Assembly: GCA_014622685.1 (NCBI GenBank)
Contig: CP061275.1
Span: 124,001 to 188,000 of the forward strand
Source of the DNA: Buchnera aphidicola (Pentalonia nigronervosa)
GTDB taxonomy: Bacteria; Pseudomonadota; Gammaproteobacteria; Enterobacterales; Enterobacteriaceae
Length of the DNA: 64,000 nt
Direction: 5' to 3'
The notes beneath the pieces are model-generated. The model was given only the letters and a program-made list of their open reading frames with translations. It made no database searches and was not told the origin of the DNA. Position 1 is the stretch's first letter. Every line of letters begins with the position of its first letter. A program made the position numbers and the translations under genes. Shown piece by piece: positions 51,914 to 62,155 of the stretch.

Positions 51914-53201
51914 ATGAGTCAATCCGACATATCTTTTGATAATAAACACATCTGGCATCCTTATTCATCTATCATGTCATCTGTACCTTGTTATTCTGTA
52001 ACATCCGCTCAGGGTGTGTATTTAAAATTAAGCAATGGACATAAAATAATTGATGGAATGTCTTCATGGTGGTCTACAATACATGGATATAATCATCCTA
52101 TATTAAATCAAGCTTTAAAAAAACAAATAAAAAAAATGTCTCATGTTATGTTTGGCGGAATTACACATCCTGCAGCAATTTCATTATGTAAAAAATTAAT
52201 TTTTCTTACTCCAGAAAAATTAGATTGTATTTTTCTTTGTGATTCAGGTTCTATCGCAATTGAAGTAGCAATAAAAATGTTAATACAATACTGGCAAGCT
52301 TTAGGACAAAAAAGAATAAAAATCTTAACAATTCGTAATGGATATCATGGTGATACTTTTTCTGCAATGTCAGTATCGGATCCTATGAACTCTATGCATA
52401 AATTATACAATAATTTTTTTCAAAAAAATTTTTTTGCAAAAGCGCCAAAATCTTCTTTTCATTCAATCTGGAATTCGAAAGACTTGATATCTTTTCAAAA
52501 TTTAATGGAAAAAAAATGCGTTAAAAATTGCTGGTGTTATATTAGAGCCTATAGTTCAAGGTGCAGGTGGTATGCATTTTTATCATCCTACATTTTTAAA
52601 AAAAATTGAAATTTTATGTAATAGATATCATATTCCATTAGTATTTGATGAAATTGCAACTGGATTTGGACGTACAGGAAAATTTTTTGCATTTGAATAT
52701 GCTAATGTTGTTCCAGATATTCTATGTATCGGAAAAGCAATTACTGGAGGTACAGTGACTTTAGCAGCAACTTTAACTTCACGAAATATAGCAAATACTA
52801 TTCGAGATAGTCAACCAGGTTGTTTTATGCATGGACCTACATATATGGGAAATCCATTAGCATGTGCAGTTGCTAATGCTAATATAAAAATATTACAAAA
52901 AAATAAATGGCAGTTGCAAGTATTTAATATTGAGAAACAACTTTGTAAGTACTTATTGCCACTAATTGATCATCACCGTGTTTTAGATGTGCGTATTTTG
53001 GGTGCTATTGGTGTTGTAGAGTGTATCTGCGCAATAAATATTTCTAAAATGCAAAATTTTTTTGTTGAGAATGGCGTCTGGATTCGACCGTTTAAAAAAT
53101 TAATTTATATTATACCACCATATATTATCAGCTTATGCGAACTCAATAAACTGATTTATGCCATTAAAAAATCTTTAGATTATGACGATTTATTTATCTA
53201 A
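51914..53201 (+). pseudogene. bioA: DAPA aminotransferase BioA, split by one frameshift
   Basis: PLP enzyme making 7,8-diaminopelargonate. The first part (HIWHPYSSIMSS, DGMSSWWSTIHGYNHP, CDSGSIAIEVAIKM) is in frame until about 52510. The second (AGVILEPIVQGAGGM, VFDEIATGFGRTG, GKAITGG with the PLP Lys, GVWIRPF, PPYII) is shifted by one base. Removing one A from the A8 run at 52509-52516 joins them into 428 residues (E. coli 429); the A5 at 52523-52527 is an alternative site. All catalytic segments are conserved on both sides, so the break is recent or is rescued by slippage. Confidence 0.9.
52509..52516 (+). other. A8 tract, likely frameshift site in bioA
   Basis: Eight consecutive A. Codons before it fit the N-terminal half of BioA. 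With A7 the reading continues NALKIAGVILEP into the C-terminal half. Confidence 0.7.
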
Positions 53202-53231
53202 AAAATAGATTTTTTATAAATTTTAATTTTA

Positions 53232-54236
53232 TCAAACTATATTATGTATTAATACCCACAATGCTCCTATATTAGTTTTATATGAATTTAATTTAGTTAG
53301 TTCGCCAGTATTTTCAGAAATACTATATATTACTATTTTATTAGATTTTTGCCCAATCACTATCAATAAGCAATTGTCTGTATCAATACAGAAAGAGCGG
53401 GGCTGTTCAGCAGTAACATAACTTGTATAAAAAATGAGTTTTTTATTGTCTTTATTAACATGAAATAAAGAAATAGTATTTAAAATTCGGTCAGAAACAT
53501 ATAAAAACCGACCACATGAAGTTATATGAATATCAGCAGACCAATACGACTGAGAGATTTGGCAATCTAAAATATTTATATTTTGTATGTTTTCTATCTT
53601 TATTAGATTACCTTCATTAGTAATGCTCCATACATCTATAGTTCCATTTAATTCATTAATAGTATACATAAATTTATAGTTAGGATGAAAAACAAGATGA
53701 CGCGGACCCGATTTTTTCTGAGTATAAATCGGTGTTTGATTGGTGCTTTTTAATATTCCAAATTCAGTTAAATAATAAAAATAAATACAATCTTCTTTAA
53801 GCGAAGTAACAAATAATATGTTATATTTATGATTCATTTTAGCTGCATGACAGCCTTTTATATTATGTATGATTTGTATTGGTTGTTGAGGTATACCATA
53901 TTTATTTAAAGGACTAACACTAATACAATTTTTATGATATGAACTACAAAATAAAAAATTTTCGTCTTGATCAAAAGAAATATAATTTGGAGGGCCAGGA
54001 ATAAAACTGGTATTCGTGTTATTTAGTAATCCGTTGTTGTTTATTGAATAAACATCAATCCTATTATTAGGGCGAAGACCTGCATATAATAAATTATGCT
54101 TTTTTATAATAGAAATTGGCTGAACATTACCATAAGTGTTAATCTTTTGAATTAAATTCATTTTTCCATTTTTGTTTAATTCCCATACTTCTATATTTTC
54201 ACAATCCGAATTAGAAATATAAACTATTTTTTTCAT
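53232..54236 (-). CDS. pgl: 6-phosphogluconolactonase (YbhE type)
   Basis: Seven-bladed beta-propeller lactonase of the pentose phosphate pathway. The 334-residue product (E. coli 331) shows family segments PNYISFDQDENFLFCSSYH, GPRHLVFHPNYKFMYTINEL, GRFLYVSDR and PRSFCIDTDNCLLIV. Convergent with bioA, 30 bases apart. Confidence 0.95.
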   Translation of the reverse strand: MKKIVYISNSDCENIEVWELNKNGKMNLIQKINTYGNVQPISIIKKHNLLYAGLRPNNRIDVYSINNNGLLNNTNTSFIPGPPNYISFDQDENFLFCSSYHKNCISVSPLNKYGIPQQPIQIIHNIKGCHAAKMNHKYNILFVTSLKEDCIYFYYLTEFGILKSTNQTPIYTQKKSGPRHLVFHPNYKFMYTINELNGTIDVWSITNEGNLIKIENIQNINILDCQISQSYWSADIHITSCGRFLYVSDRILNTISLFHVNKDNKKLIFYTSYVTAEQPRSFCIDTDNCLLIVIGQKSNKIVIYSISENTGELTKLNSYKTNIGALWVLIHNIV

Positions 54237-54373
54237 ACTATTTTCCTAGAAATGATTTTTTTAATTGAGTTTTTATAATAAACAATTTGAATATTGTTAT
54301 AAAAAAATACTAATAAATTTATTAGTAAAACTATTTGTTAAAAAAATACATAACATTAACTTTGCGAAAATAT

Positions 54374-56812
54374 CTACAATATGTTTTTTGTAAAATTTTC
54401 TAATGTTTGTTTAATCCATTTTAAACGTGAGTTATCGTCGTTTGATTCATAAATAAATTGCAGTGTCATTGCATTCTTTATTTTCCAAAAATTTGGTTCT
54501 TTTTGTAGCAAGTTAACTAAATATTTTATATTTATCTTATTATTGTTATTAAATTCTATGATTCCTGTATTTTTATTGGACGTAATTTTTTTAATTCCTA
54601 GATTGTGCGCTATTATTCTAATTTTTGAAATTGTAATTAAATTTTTTGCAAAATCAGGTAATTTTCCGAATCGGCTAATTAATTCATATTGTATTTGTTT
54701 TAAGTTTTGTATAATTTTACTATTTGCAATTTTTTTATAAAAAAATAATCGTACGTTTATGTCTGAAATATATTCATTTGGGATCAAAGATGGTACATGT
54801 AACTCAACTTCTAATGGTTTTTCTATTAATTGATTTAACGACGGATTTTTTTGATTTTTTAAAAATTCCATAGCACTCTTTAATAATTTAATATATAATG
54901 AATAATTTATGTTTTTCATATGTCCGCTTTGTTCTTTTCCTAAAATTTCACCTGTACCTCTAATTTCAAGATCTTGATTAGATAAATAAAATCCCCCATG
55001 AAAATTATTTACAGATGCAATAGCATCAAGTCTTTTTTTAGCTTCTATACTAATAGTTTTAAAACTATTTACCAGGAATAAAGCATACGCTTGATGATGA
55101 GATCTTCCAATCCGACCGCGTAATTGATGCAATTGAGATAATCCAAAACGATCGGCATTTTCAATGATAATTGTATTTGCTTTAGGTATATCAATTCCAC
55201 TTTCAATAATAGTGGTACAAACTAACACATTAAATTTTTTATGATAGAAATCAGTTATTATTCTTTTTAAATCAGTATTTCTCATTTTTCCATGACCAAT
55301 ATTAATACAAGCTTCTGGAACTAATGATTGTAATTTCACAGCAATACTATGAATGTTTTTTACTTTATTATATATATAATATACTTGTCCACCTCTTGAT
55401 ATTTCGCGTAAAATCACTTTTTTTACCAAATAGCAATCGTACTCTTGAACATCAGTTTTAATAGTTAATCTTTGGTCTGGAGGTTTAGAAATAATTGATA
55501 AATTTTTTATACCAGTAATAGCCATATTTAAAGTACGGGGTATAGGAGTTGCAGTTAATGTTAATATATCAATATTTGAATATTTTTTCTTAATAGCTTC
55601 TTTATGTACTACACCAAATCTATGTTCTTCATCAATGATCAATAATCCAAGGTCATACCACTGTATTTCTTCAATTAAAAGTTTATGTGTACCAATTAAA
55701 ATATTAGTTATACCTGTTTTAATGTTTTTTAACGTTGCACTTTTTTCTTTATTGCTGCAAAATCTAGATAGTATATCAATTGTTATCGACCAATTAAAAA
55801 ATCGGGTTTTAAAATTTTCAAAATGTTGTTGTGCTAATAAAGTAGTTGGAACTAAAATTACTACTTGTTTATTGTTCAAAACAGACAGAAAAGCAGATCT
55901 TATAGCAATTTCAGTTTTTCCAAAACCTACATCACCGCAAACTAATCGATCCATCGGTATCGAACTACACATATCTTTTAAAACGGCATTCATTACGTTA
56001 TTTTGATCGATAGTTGTTTCAAAGGGACAATTATTACAAAAAATTTGATATTCTGCTATATTTTTTTTGAATGAAAATCCCTTTTTCAATGCTCGATGTG
56101 CATAAATATCTAATAATTTTGCTGCATGATCACATATTGTTTTTTTAATTTTTCTTTTTTCTTTATTCCATTTGTCTCCGCCTAATTTATGTAATGGTGC
56201 ATATTGTTTTGAAGTTTCTGTATAAGGATATACAAGATGTAAACATGATACAGGGACGTATAATTTATCATCTTCTGCATATGAAATAATTAAATATTCA
56301 GAAGTTATATTTTTAGTTTTAATAATTATTAATCCTTGGTATCTTCCAATTCCATGTTCAATATGTACAATAGGGTCATTTAAATGAAAATTAGATAAAT
56401 TATGATCTAATTTTGAATTAATATGTATTTTTTTTTTAGTGTTAAAAATATCATGCGTATCAAAATCAGAATATGATAAATGTTTTTCACAAATACATAA
56501 AAGATTATTTTTTTTGTCTAAAAAACTGTCATTAATATTTCCTATAATATAAAAATGATTATAGTTTTGATGTATTTCAATAATATTTTGAATGTGTTTT
56601 GGATAAATATGATTATCATGCAAAAGTTTTAAAATTGTTTTTAGCAAATTTTGTGTGTTAATAAAAAAAATTATTTTACCTAAGAAAGAATTTAGAAAAA
56701 ACAGTATTTTTTTTAATTTTTTTAGATTTAAAGAACCCATAAAAAAATTTGGTAATCTTTTATAGTTAAAATTAATTGTGTTTTTATTTTTTTTCATTTC
56801 TTTTTTAATCAT
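54374..56812 (-). CDS. mfd: Transcription-repair coupling factor Mfd, N-terminally truncated
   Basis: ATP-dependent translocase that removes stalled RNA polymerase. The 812-residue product begins at the equivalent of E. coli residue ~335 of 1148, so the UvrB-like N-terminal domains (UvrA recruitment) are absent. The RNA polymerase-interacting domain (PIVHIEHGIGRYQGL), Walker A (GDVGFGKTEIA), DEEH box (IDEEHRFG), TATPIPRTL, the TRG motif region and the C-terminal D7 domain are present. This leaves a translocase likely unlinked from nucleotide excision repair. The ~930-base gap upstream may hold the eroded 5' third. Confidence 0.95.
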   Translation of the reverse strand: MIKKEMKKNKNTINFNYKRLPNFFMGSLNLKKLKKILFFLNSFLGKIIFFINTQNLLKTILKLLHDNHIYPKHIQNIIEIHQNYNHFYIIGNINDSFLDKKNNLLCICEKHLSYSDFDTHDIFNTKKKIHINSKLDHNLSNFHLNDPIVHIEHGIGRYQGLIIIKTKNITSEYLIISYAEDDKLYVPVSCLHLVYPYTETSKQYAPLHKLGGDKWNKEKRKIKKTICDHAAKLLDIYAHRALKKGFSFKKNIAEYQIFCNNCPFETTIDQNNVMNAVLKDMCSSIPMDRLVCGDVGFGKTEIAIRSAFLSVLNNKQVVILVPTTLLAQQHFENFKTRFFNWSITIDILSRFCSNKEKSATLKNIKTGITNILIGTHKLLIEEIQWYDLGLLIIDEEHRFGVVHKEAIKKKYSNIDILTLTATPIPRTLNMAITGIKNLSIISKPPDQRLTIKTDVQEYDCYLVKKVILREISRGGQVYYIYNKVKNIHSIAVKLQSLVPEACINIGHGKMRNTDLKRIITDFYHKKFNVLVCTTIIESGIDIPKANTIIIENADRFGLSQLHQLRGRIGRSHHQAYALFLVNSFKTISIEAKKRLDAIASVNNFHGGFYLSNQDLEIRGTGEILGKEQSGHMKNINYSLYIKLLKSAMEFLKNQKNPSLNQLIEKPLEVELHVPSLIPNEYISDINVRLFFYKKIANSKIIQNLKQIQYELISRFGKLPDFAKNLITISKIRIIAHNLGIKKITSNKNTGIIEFNNNNKINIKYLVNLLQKEPNFWKIKNAMTLQFIYESNDDNSRLKWIKQTLENFTKNIL

Positions 56813-57740
56813 TTTGATAAAAAATATTTTTATATAAAATAATAAAAATTTATTTTTATATTTGTATCGCGTATATTTAAAAATTTTAGTTTTATATATA
56901 TCTTCAAAAATTTTATTTTTCTGTAAATATTTTTTAAAAATTGTACTGTTAAATGTTTTTATCCTATTAAAAATATACTCAGAAATTTTAAAATTTTTGG
57001 TTGTAAAATAAAAAAATAATTATAACAATTTTATAATTTTTTTAAACATTTTCATTATTAGCATTATAAATATTTCTCATCCCTCCATAATTTTGCGTTT
57101 TTTGAAAGAGATTTTTATATTTTTACGAATAGAAAATGTATTTTAAAAAAAATAGATATACATTTTTTTAAAATGTATTGATTTATTTAATTTAAATAAA
57201 TATATTAAATATTACTTTTAATAAAAATCATTAATATAATTTTTCTTTGCAATCAAGCAGTTATTTACTAATAACATAAAAGATAAATAATATAAAATTT
57301 TACTTATTTATTTATATTTGTTATCTTGTTAAAGAAATCCTTGTAAATAGTCAATTTCTTACGATAAGTTTTTTTAAGCAAGATATCTATATAGATATTT
57401 TTATAATAATTATTTTTTTATTTAAATAAAAACATGTTTTTTTATTTCAATAAATTCAGAAAAATGTAAAGAATATGATGCATATTTTATAACTACATGA
57501 TTATAAAACTATTTTATTTTTCATATAATTGTTGTTTTTAAGTATATAGACGAAAAAAATAAATACTTTTTCATAAAAATTTTATGTTATTTAAAATATA
57601 TAAATTTGTGTGTGCATACTTAAAAACTAAAAATATATTTTTACTTATGCACAGATACATAATGTATTTATTTCTTTAAAATAAAATTAAAATATATAAA
57701 AATTTTATTATGTAAAACCCTAATAAAAATTAATACATTC
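56813..57740. other. About 930 bases without a gene between mfd and lolC
   Basis: A/T-rich, closed in all frames. Its length resembles the missing 5' third of mfd (about 1 kb), and just upstream of the present mfd start the minus strand shows a faint match to E. coli residues around 310 (EDIYK...YTRYKYK against DELFS...WPRVQLK). It also contains a 16-bp palindrome ATATCTATATAGATAT near 57385. No promoter for lolC was recognised. Confidence 0.4.
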
Positions 57741-58940
57741 ATGCATAAGCCCTTATTTGTTTTCATTAGTTTTAATTTCTTATGGAATGCTAATTTTTCC
57801 AGATTTCAAAAAATTATTACTTTTTTATCTATTATAGGCATTACTATTTCTATATTTTCAATTATTATCATATCATCTATGATGAATGGATTCGAAAATT
57901 ATTTTGAAACAAATGTTTTATCATTTATTCCACATGCAGTGATCACTAATAAAATTAAATATGTTAATAAATCGCAATTTCCTAAAAAAATCTTGAAACA
58001 TATGGATATAAAAAAAATTTCTGATTTTATTACTAAAGAAGCAATTGTACAAAGTAATCAAGGAGTTTTTTCAGCAAAAATATTTGGTATAGATTCTAGC
58101 AATTACAATAACATTGAAAGTTATAACATAAAACATGTTTTTTCTAAGATCTCTTCTGGAAAAAATAATAGTATTATAGATGAAATGTTAGCAAAAAAAT
58201 TGAAAATTAAAATTGGTGATAAAATTAAGCTTATTATTTTATCAAACGAAAAAAATTGTTTTTTAGGAAACATTTTTAATCAAAAAAGTTTTACAGTAAC
58301 TGAAATATTTTCCATTTCTAATCCAATTAACGCATATCAAATTTTTATTAATAAAAACGATTGTATGAAATTTTTTCATTATGCTCAAAATTATATTAGC
58401 GGTTGGAGATTGTGGTTAAAAAATCCAATTTCTACAGATGTGAACAATAAAACACATTTCAAGCATCATTTATTTATCTCGGATTGGAAATCAAAAAAAA
58501 GTGAATTATTTAATTCAATGAAAATTGAAAAACATGTTATGATTATACTGTTTTTTTTAGTTGTTATCGTAGCTATTTTTAATATTGTAATCACGCTTTT
58601 TTTATTTATTATAGAGAAGCAAAATACTATCGCAATATTAAAAACGCAGGGTTTGTCTTCACGGAATATCATGCTAACATTTTTTATGTTAGGAATGAAT
58701 TTTACTATTATTGGAAATGTGTTAGGAACAATAATTAGTATTTTTTTAATTTTACAACATCATTTTTTAGAATTTTTTTTGCATGTTATTTTCGGAAATA
58801 TAAACATTCCTATTTTGGTATCGCCATGGCAAATTTTTTATATTAATATCATATCTATGATAATTACAGTAATATTTATTTTATATCCATCTTGGAAAGC
58901 AACTAAAATACAACCAGCAAAAATATTAACATATGAATAA
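57741..58940 (+). CDS. lolC: Lipoprotein-releasing ABC transporter permease LolC
   Basis: Inner-membrane subunit of LolCDE, which extracts outer-membrane-bound lipoproteins. The 399 residues equal E. coli LolC. One N-terminal membrane helix (ISIFSIIIISSMMNGFENYFE), a periplasmic domain to about residue 260 with SGWRLWLKNP, and three C-terminal helices with EKQNTIAILKTQGLSSRNIM (coupling helix) and YPSWKATKIQPAKIL. Overlaps lolD by 8 bases. Confidence 0.94.
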   Translation: MHKPLFVFISFNFLWNANFSRFQKIITFLSIIGITISIFSIIIISSMMNGFENYFETNVLSFIPHAVITNKIKYVNKSQFPKKILKHMDIKKISDFITKEAIVQSNQGVFSAKIFGIDSSNYNNIESYNIKHVFSKISSGKNNSIIDEMLAKKLKIKIGDKIKLIILSNEKNCFLGNIFNQKSFTVTEIFSISNPINAYQIFINKNDCMKFFHYAQNYISGWRLWLKNPISTDVNNKTHFKHHLFISDWKSKKSELFNSMKIEKHVMIILFFLVVIVAIFNIVITLFLFIIEKQNTIAILKTQGLSSRNIMLTFFMLGMNFTIIGNVLGTIISIFLILQHHFLEFFLHVIFGNINIPILVSPWQIFYINIISMIITVIFILYPSWKATKIQPAKILTYE

Positions 58941-59619
58941 TATTATATTACAGTGCATTAACTTAAATAAGTCTTATCAAAATGGTAAATTAAACTATAA
59001 TATATTAAATAACATTTCATTTAGTTTAAAGCGAGGTTCAATTGCAGCTATTATAGGACCATCAGGTGTAGGAAAAAGTTCGTTATTACATATACTTGGT
59101 GGTTTAGATCAGCCCACTTCTGGAGATGTATTATTCAATGGTCAATCACTAATGACAATGTCAGAAAATCAAATAGCAAAAATAAGAAATACACAGTTAG
59201 GGTTTGTATATCAATTTCATCATTTATTATTGGATTTTAATGTATTAGAAAACGTTGCCATGCCTTTGTTGATTAGTAAAAAAAACATGAACGAATCAAA
59301 AAAAATAGCATATGAAATGTTAAAAAAGTTTAATTTAGAAAATAAGATAACGAAATATCCATCTGAATTATCTGGCGGTGAAAAACAACGTGTTTCTATC
59401 GCACGTGCATTTATTAATAATCCTTCTTTGATAATTGCTGACGAACCCACTGGCAGCTTAGATTCATATAATTCTAATATTGTTATTAATTTAATTTTTC
59501 AACTAAACAAAAATTTAAATACAACATTTTTAATCGTGACGCATGATTCCTTGTTTGTGCAAAAAATACCTGTCGTATTTAAAATGACAAATCAACGATT
59601 GTTTAATTATCGCAATTAA
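58933..59619 (+). CDS. lolD: Lipoprotein-releasing ABC transporter ATPase LolD
   Basis: ATPase of LolCDE. The 228 residues include Walker A GPSGVGKSS at about residue 38, the Q loop (YQFHHLLLDFNVLENV, with the FHHLL segment typical of LolD), signature LSGGEKQRVSIARAF, Walker B LIIADEPTGSLD and the switch His in VTHDS. Sits between lolC and lolE with tight spacing. Confidence 0.97.
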   Translation: MNNIILQCINLNKSYQNGKLNYNILNNISFSLKRGSIAAIIGPSGVGKSSLLHILGGLDQPTSGDVLFNGQSLMTMSENQIAKIRNTQLGFVYQFHHLLLDFNVLENVAMPLLISKKNMNESKKIAYEMLKKFNLENKITKYPSELSGGEKQRVSIARAFINNPSLIIADEPTGSLDSYNSNIVINLIFQLNKNLNTTFLIVTHDSLFVQKIPVVFKMTNQRLFNYRN

Positions 59620-59635
59620 TATAGATGTGTATTCA

Positions 59636-60859
59636 ATGAATTTTTTACCTATTTTAATAGCTAAACGATTTCGTATAATAAAAAACTCTATTTTTTTTAT
59701 TTCAGTACTATCAAATTTTGGAGTATCTTTTAGTATATTTGTACTAATAATTAGTTTTAGCATGTTAAATAGTTTTAAAGAATCAATTAATACGACTATT
59801 TTGTCTAGCATACCCCATGGTATTATTCAAATACCTAATCAATCTTTTTTAAATTGGAAAGATATAGTAAAAAAATTACAATTTTCTTCAGATATTATGT
59901 ATGCCGAACCATATATTGTTCATGATGGCTTATTAGTTAAAAATAGAAAAATCAAACTAATTAATATAAAAAGTTTTTATTATCAAAAATATCTAAAAAA
60001 AAATTTTCGTCATCATATTAATCAAAATAATATTACTGGAAATAGAAAAGGTAATTATCGCATTATTATTTCTTCAGATTTGTCAAAATATTTTTCAATA
60101 AAAGAAAATGATTGGATACACTTAATTTTTCTGCATTCGAAAAAAAAATCTAAAGATTTTTCTCTGAAATATTTTTCTCTTCAAGTGCAATCTATTTTTC
60201 ACGAACACGGATTGTTAGATTCTAATACTGTTTTTTTACCATTTAATTTTTTTAAAAAATTTTTTAATGTCAACAACAACATTAAAACTATTGAATTACA
60301 TATGTTTCATCCTTTAGATTCAGACAATGTTCTAAAAAAAATAAAAAAAGAAATAAATTCTCCTATTTTTTCTTATAATTGGATACAAGTTTATAAAAAT
60401 ATATATCAAAATATTAAAACTATAAAAATGATTATTTATTTTACTTTGTTATTATTGATAATTATTTCATGTTTTAGTATTGTATCCATTTTAATTACAA
60501 CAATATTTAGAAAAACGAAAGAAATTGCTATATTACGAAGTATTGGTGCAAGTAATTTTTTAATTCAAACAATTTTTTTATATCATGGATTAAGTTACAT
60601 TATTTTTGGCAATGTAATCGGTATATTAATTAGTACAATTACTATACTAAATTATAGTAAAATAATGTTTATTTTAAAAACATACTTTAAAAATAATATA
60701 TTATTCGATAGCGTATATTATTATAATTTCATATCGTTAAAATTAGATTTTTTAGATATTGTTTTTATTTTTATAAGTACTGTTATCATCGGAATAATTG
60801 TAAACTGGTATCCAGCATACTACGCTTCAAAAATTCATCCAAATAAAATATTAAAATAA
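59636..60859 (+). CDS. lolE: Lipoprotein-releasing ABC transporter permease LolE
   Basis: Second permease of LolCDE, paralogous to LolC. The start MNFLPILIAKRF at 59636 aligns with the E. coli N terminus (a GTG three codons upstream is possible), giving 407 residues (E. coli 414). Motifs: FSMLNSFKESINTTILSSIPHG, TKEIAILRSIGASNFLIQ (coupling helix), NWYPAYYASKIHPNKIL. Having separate lolC and lolE keeps the enterobacterial heterodimer. Confidence 0.93.
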   Translation: MNFLPILIAKRFRIIKNSIFFISVLSNFGVSFSIFVLIISFSMLNSFKESINTTILSSIPHGIIQIPNQSFLNWKDIVKKLQFSSDIMYAEPYIVHDGLLVKNRKIKLINIKSFYYQKYLKKNFRHHINQNNITGNRKGNYRIIISSDLSKYFSIKENDWIHLIFLHSKKKSKDFSLKYFSLQVQSIFHEHGLLDSNTVFLPFNFFKKFFNVNNNIKTIELHMFHPLDSDNVLKKIKKEINSPIFSYNWIQVYKNIYQNIKTIKMIIYFTLLLLIIISCFSIVSILITTIFRKTKEIAILRSIGASNFLIQTIFLYHGLSYIIFGNVIGILISTITILNYSKIMFILKTYFKNNILFDSVYYYNFISLKLDFLDIVFIFISTVIIGIIVNWYPAYYASKIHPNKILK

Positions 60860-60978
60860 TATCAATCTTATAAGTAATCGTCTTTTAAATAAATATTATT
60901 CATACAAAAATAAAATAAATCTTTTATAATCAAAAATTTTATATTTAACAAACATCTTTTTTTTAAAACGGGGAAATA

Positions 60979-61974
60979 ATGACTATTAAAGTAGGTATTA
61001 ATGGATTTGGTCGCATTGGTCGTGTGTTATTTCGTCTTGCTCAAAAACGTAAAGATATAGAAATTATAGCTATTAATGATTTACTTGAACCAAAATATAT
61101 AGCATACATGTTAAAATATGATTCGACACATGGTCTTTTTAATAAAAAAATTATAATTGATAAAGAACACTTGATAATTGAAAATAAAAAAATTAGAATT
61201 ACCTCCATTCAAGATCCAAAGAAATTAATTTGGGGTGATTTAAAGGTAGATGTTGTAATTGAATCTACTGGTCTTTTTCTTACACAGGAAACAGCTTACA
61301 AACATATTTTATCTGGAGCAAAGAAAGTAATTATAACTGGACCATCAAAAGATGATACTCCTATGTTTGTCAGAGGTGTAAATTTTCATAAATATCAAGG
61401 TGAAAACATTGTTTCTAATGCTTCTTGTACAACTAATTGTTTAGCACCATTAGCTAAGATAATTGACGATCATTTTAGTATAATTGAAGGATTAATGACA
61501 ACAGTACATGCAAGTACAGCGACTCAAAAAGTTGTAGATAGCGCTACTTGTAAAGATTGGAGAGGAGGTAGAAGTGCACTACAAAACGTTATCCCTGCAT
61601 CTACTGGAGCGGCAAATGCTGTGGGTAAAATTTTGCCAAATTTACAAGGAAAATTAACTGGTATTGCATTTCGAGTACCTACATCTAATGTTTCTGTTGT
61701 TGATTTAACAGTACGTTATAAAAAATCAGCAAATTATACTGAAATTTGTGAAGTTATTAAACAATCATCACAAGACAAAATGAAAAATGTTTTAAAATAT
61801 ACTGAAGAAGACGTAGTATCATCGGATTTTAATGGTCAAGAATGTACTTCAATCTTTGATGCTCAAGCAGGATTATGTTTAAATAGAAATTTTGCTAAAT
61901 TAATTGCATGGTATGATAACGAAACAGGATATTCTAGTAAAGTTCTTGACTTAGTTTCACTTATTTCAAAATAA
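60979..61974 (+). CDS. gapA: Glyceraldehyde 3-phosphate dehydrogenase
   Basis: Central glycolytic enzyme. The 331 residues equal E. coli GapA. The NAD-binding [15 protein letters not shown] is at the N terminus, the catalytic Cys in [12 protein letters not shown] at about residue 150, the active-site His in [11 protein letters not shown], and [15 protein letters not shown] at the C terminus. A strong Shine-Dalgarno (GGGGA) precedes the ATG and a clear hairpin follows the gene. Confidence 0.98.
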   Translation: MTIKVGINGFGRIGRVLFRLAQKRKDIEIIAINDLLEPKYIAYMLKYDSTHGLFNKKIIIDKEHLIIENKKIRITSIQDPKKLIWGDLKVDVVIESTGLFLTQETAYKHILSGAKKVIITGPSKDDTPMFVRGVNFHKYQGENIVSNASCTTNCLAPLAKIIDDHFSIIEGLMTTVHASTATQKVVDSATCKDWRGGRSALQNVIPASTGAANAVGKILPNLQGKLTGIAFRVPTSNVSVVDLTVRYKKSANYTEICEVIKQSSQDKMKNVLKYTEEDVVSSDFNGQECTSIFDAQAGLCLNRNFAKLIAWYDNETGYSSKVLDLVSLISK

Positions 61975-62080
61975 TTATTTTAAAAATATAAATGTCACTA
62001 TATTTTATCTATCAAAATAATTTTTTGATATATTTAAATTGATATAATAAAAAAGTATTTATTTATAAAATATAACATAT

Positions 62081-62120
62081 AGCAGTATTAAGTTTGCTTA
62101 ATACTGCTACTTATATTTTT
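62081..62120 (+). terminator. gapA transcription terminator
   Basis: AGCAGTATTAAG / CTTAATACTGCT is a perfect 12-bp stem (62081-62092, 62097-62108) with loop TTTG, followed by TTATATTTTTT. It is the most stable-looking hairpin in a spacer of this window and lies about 105 bases after the gapA stop. It may also serve the opposite strand. Confidence 0.75.
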
Positions 62121-62155
62121 TAACATAAATTATATTAATTAAATAAAATATATCT

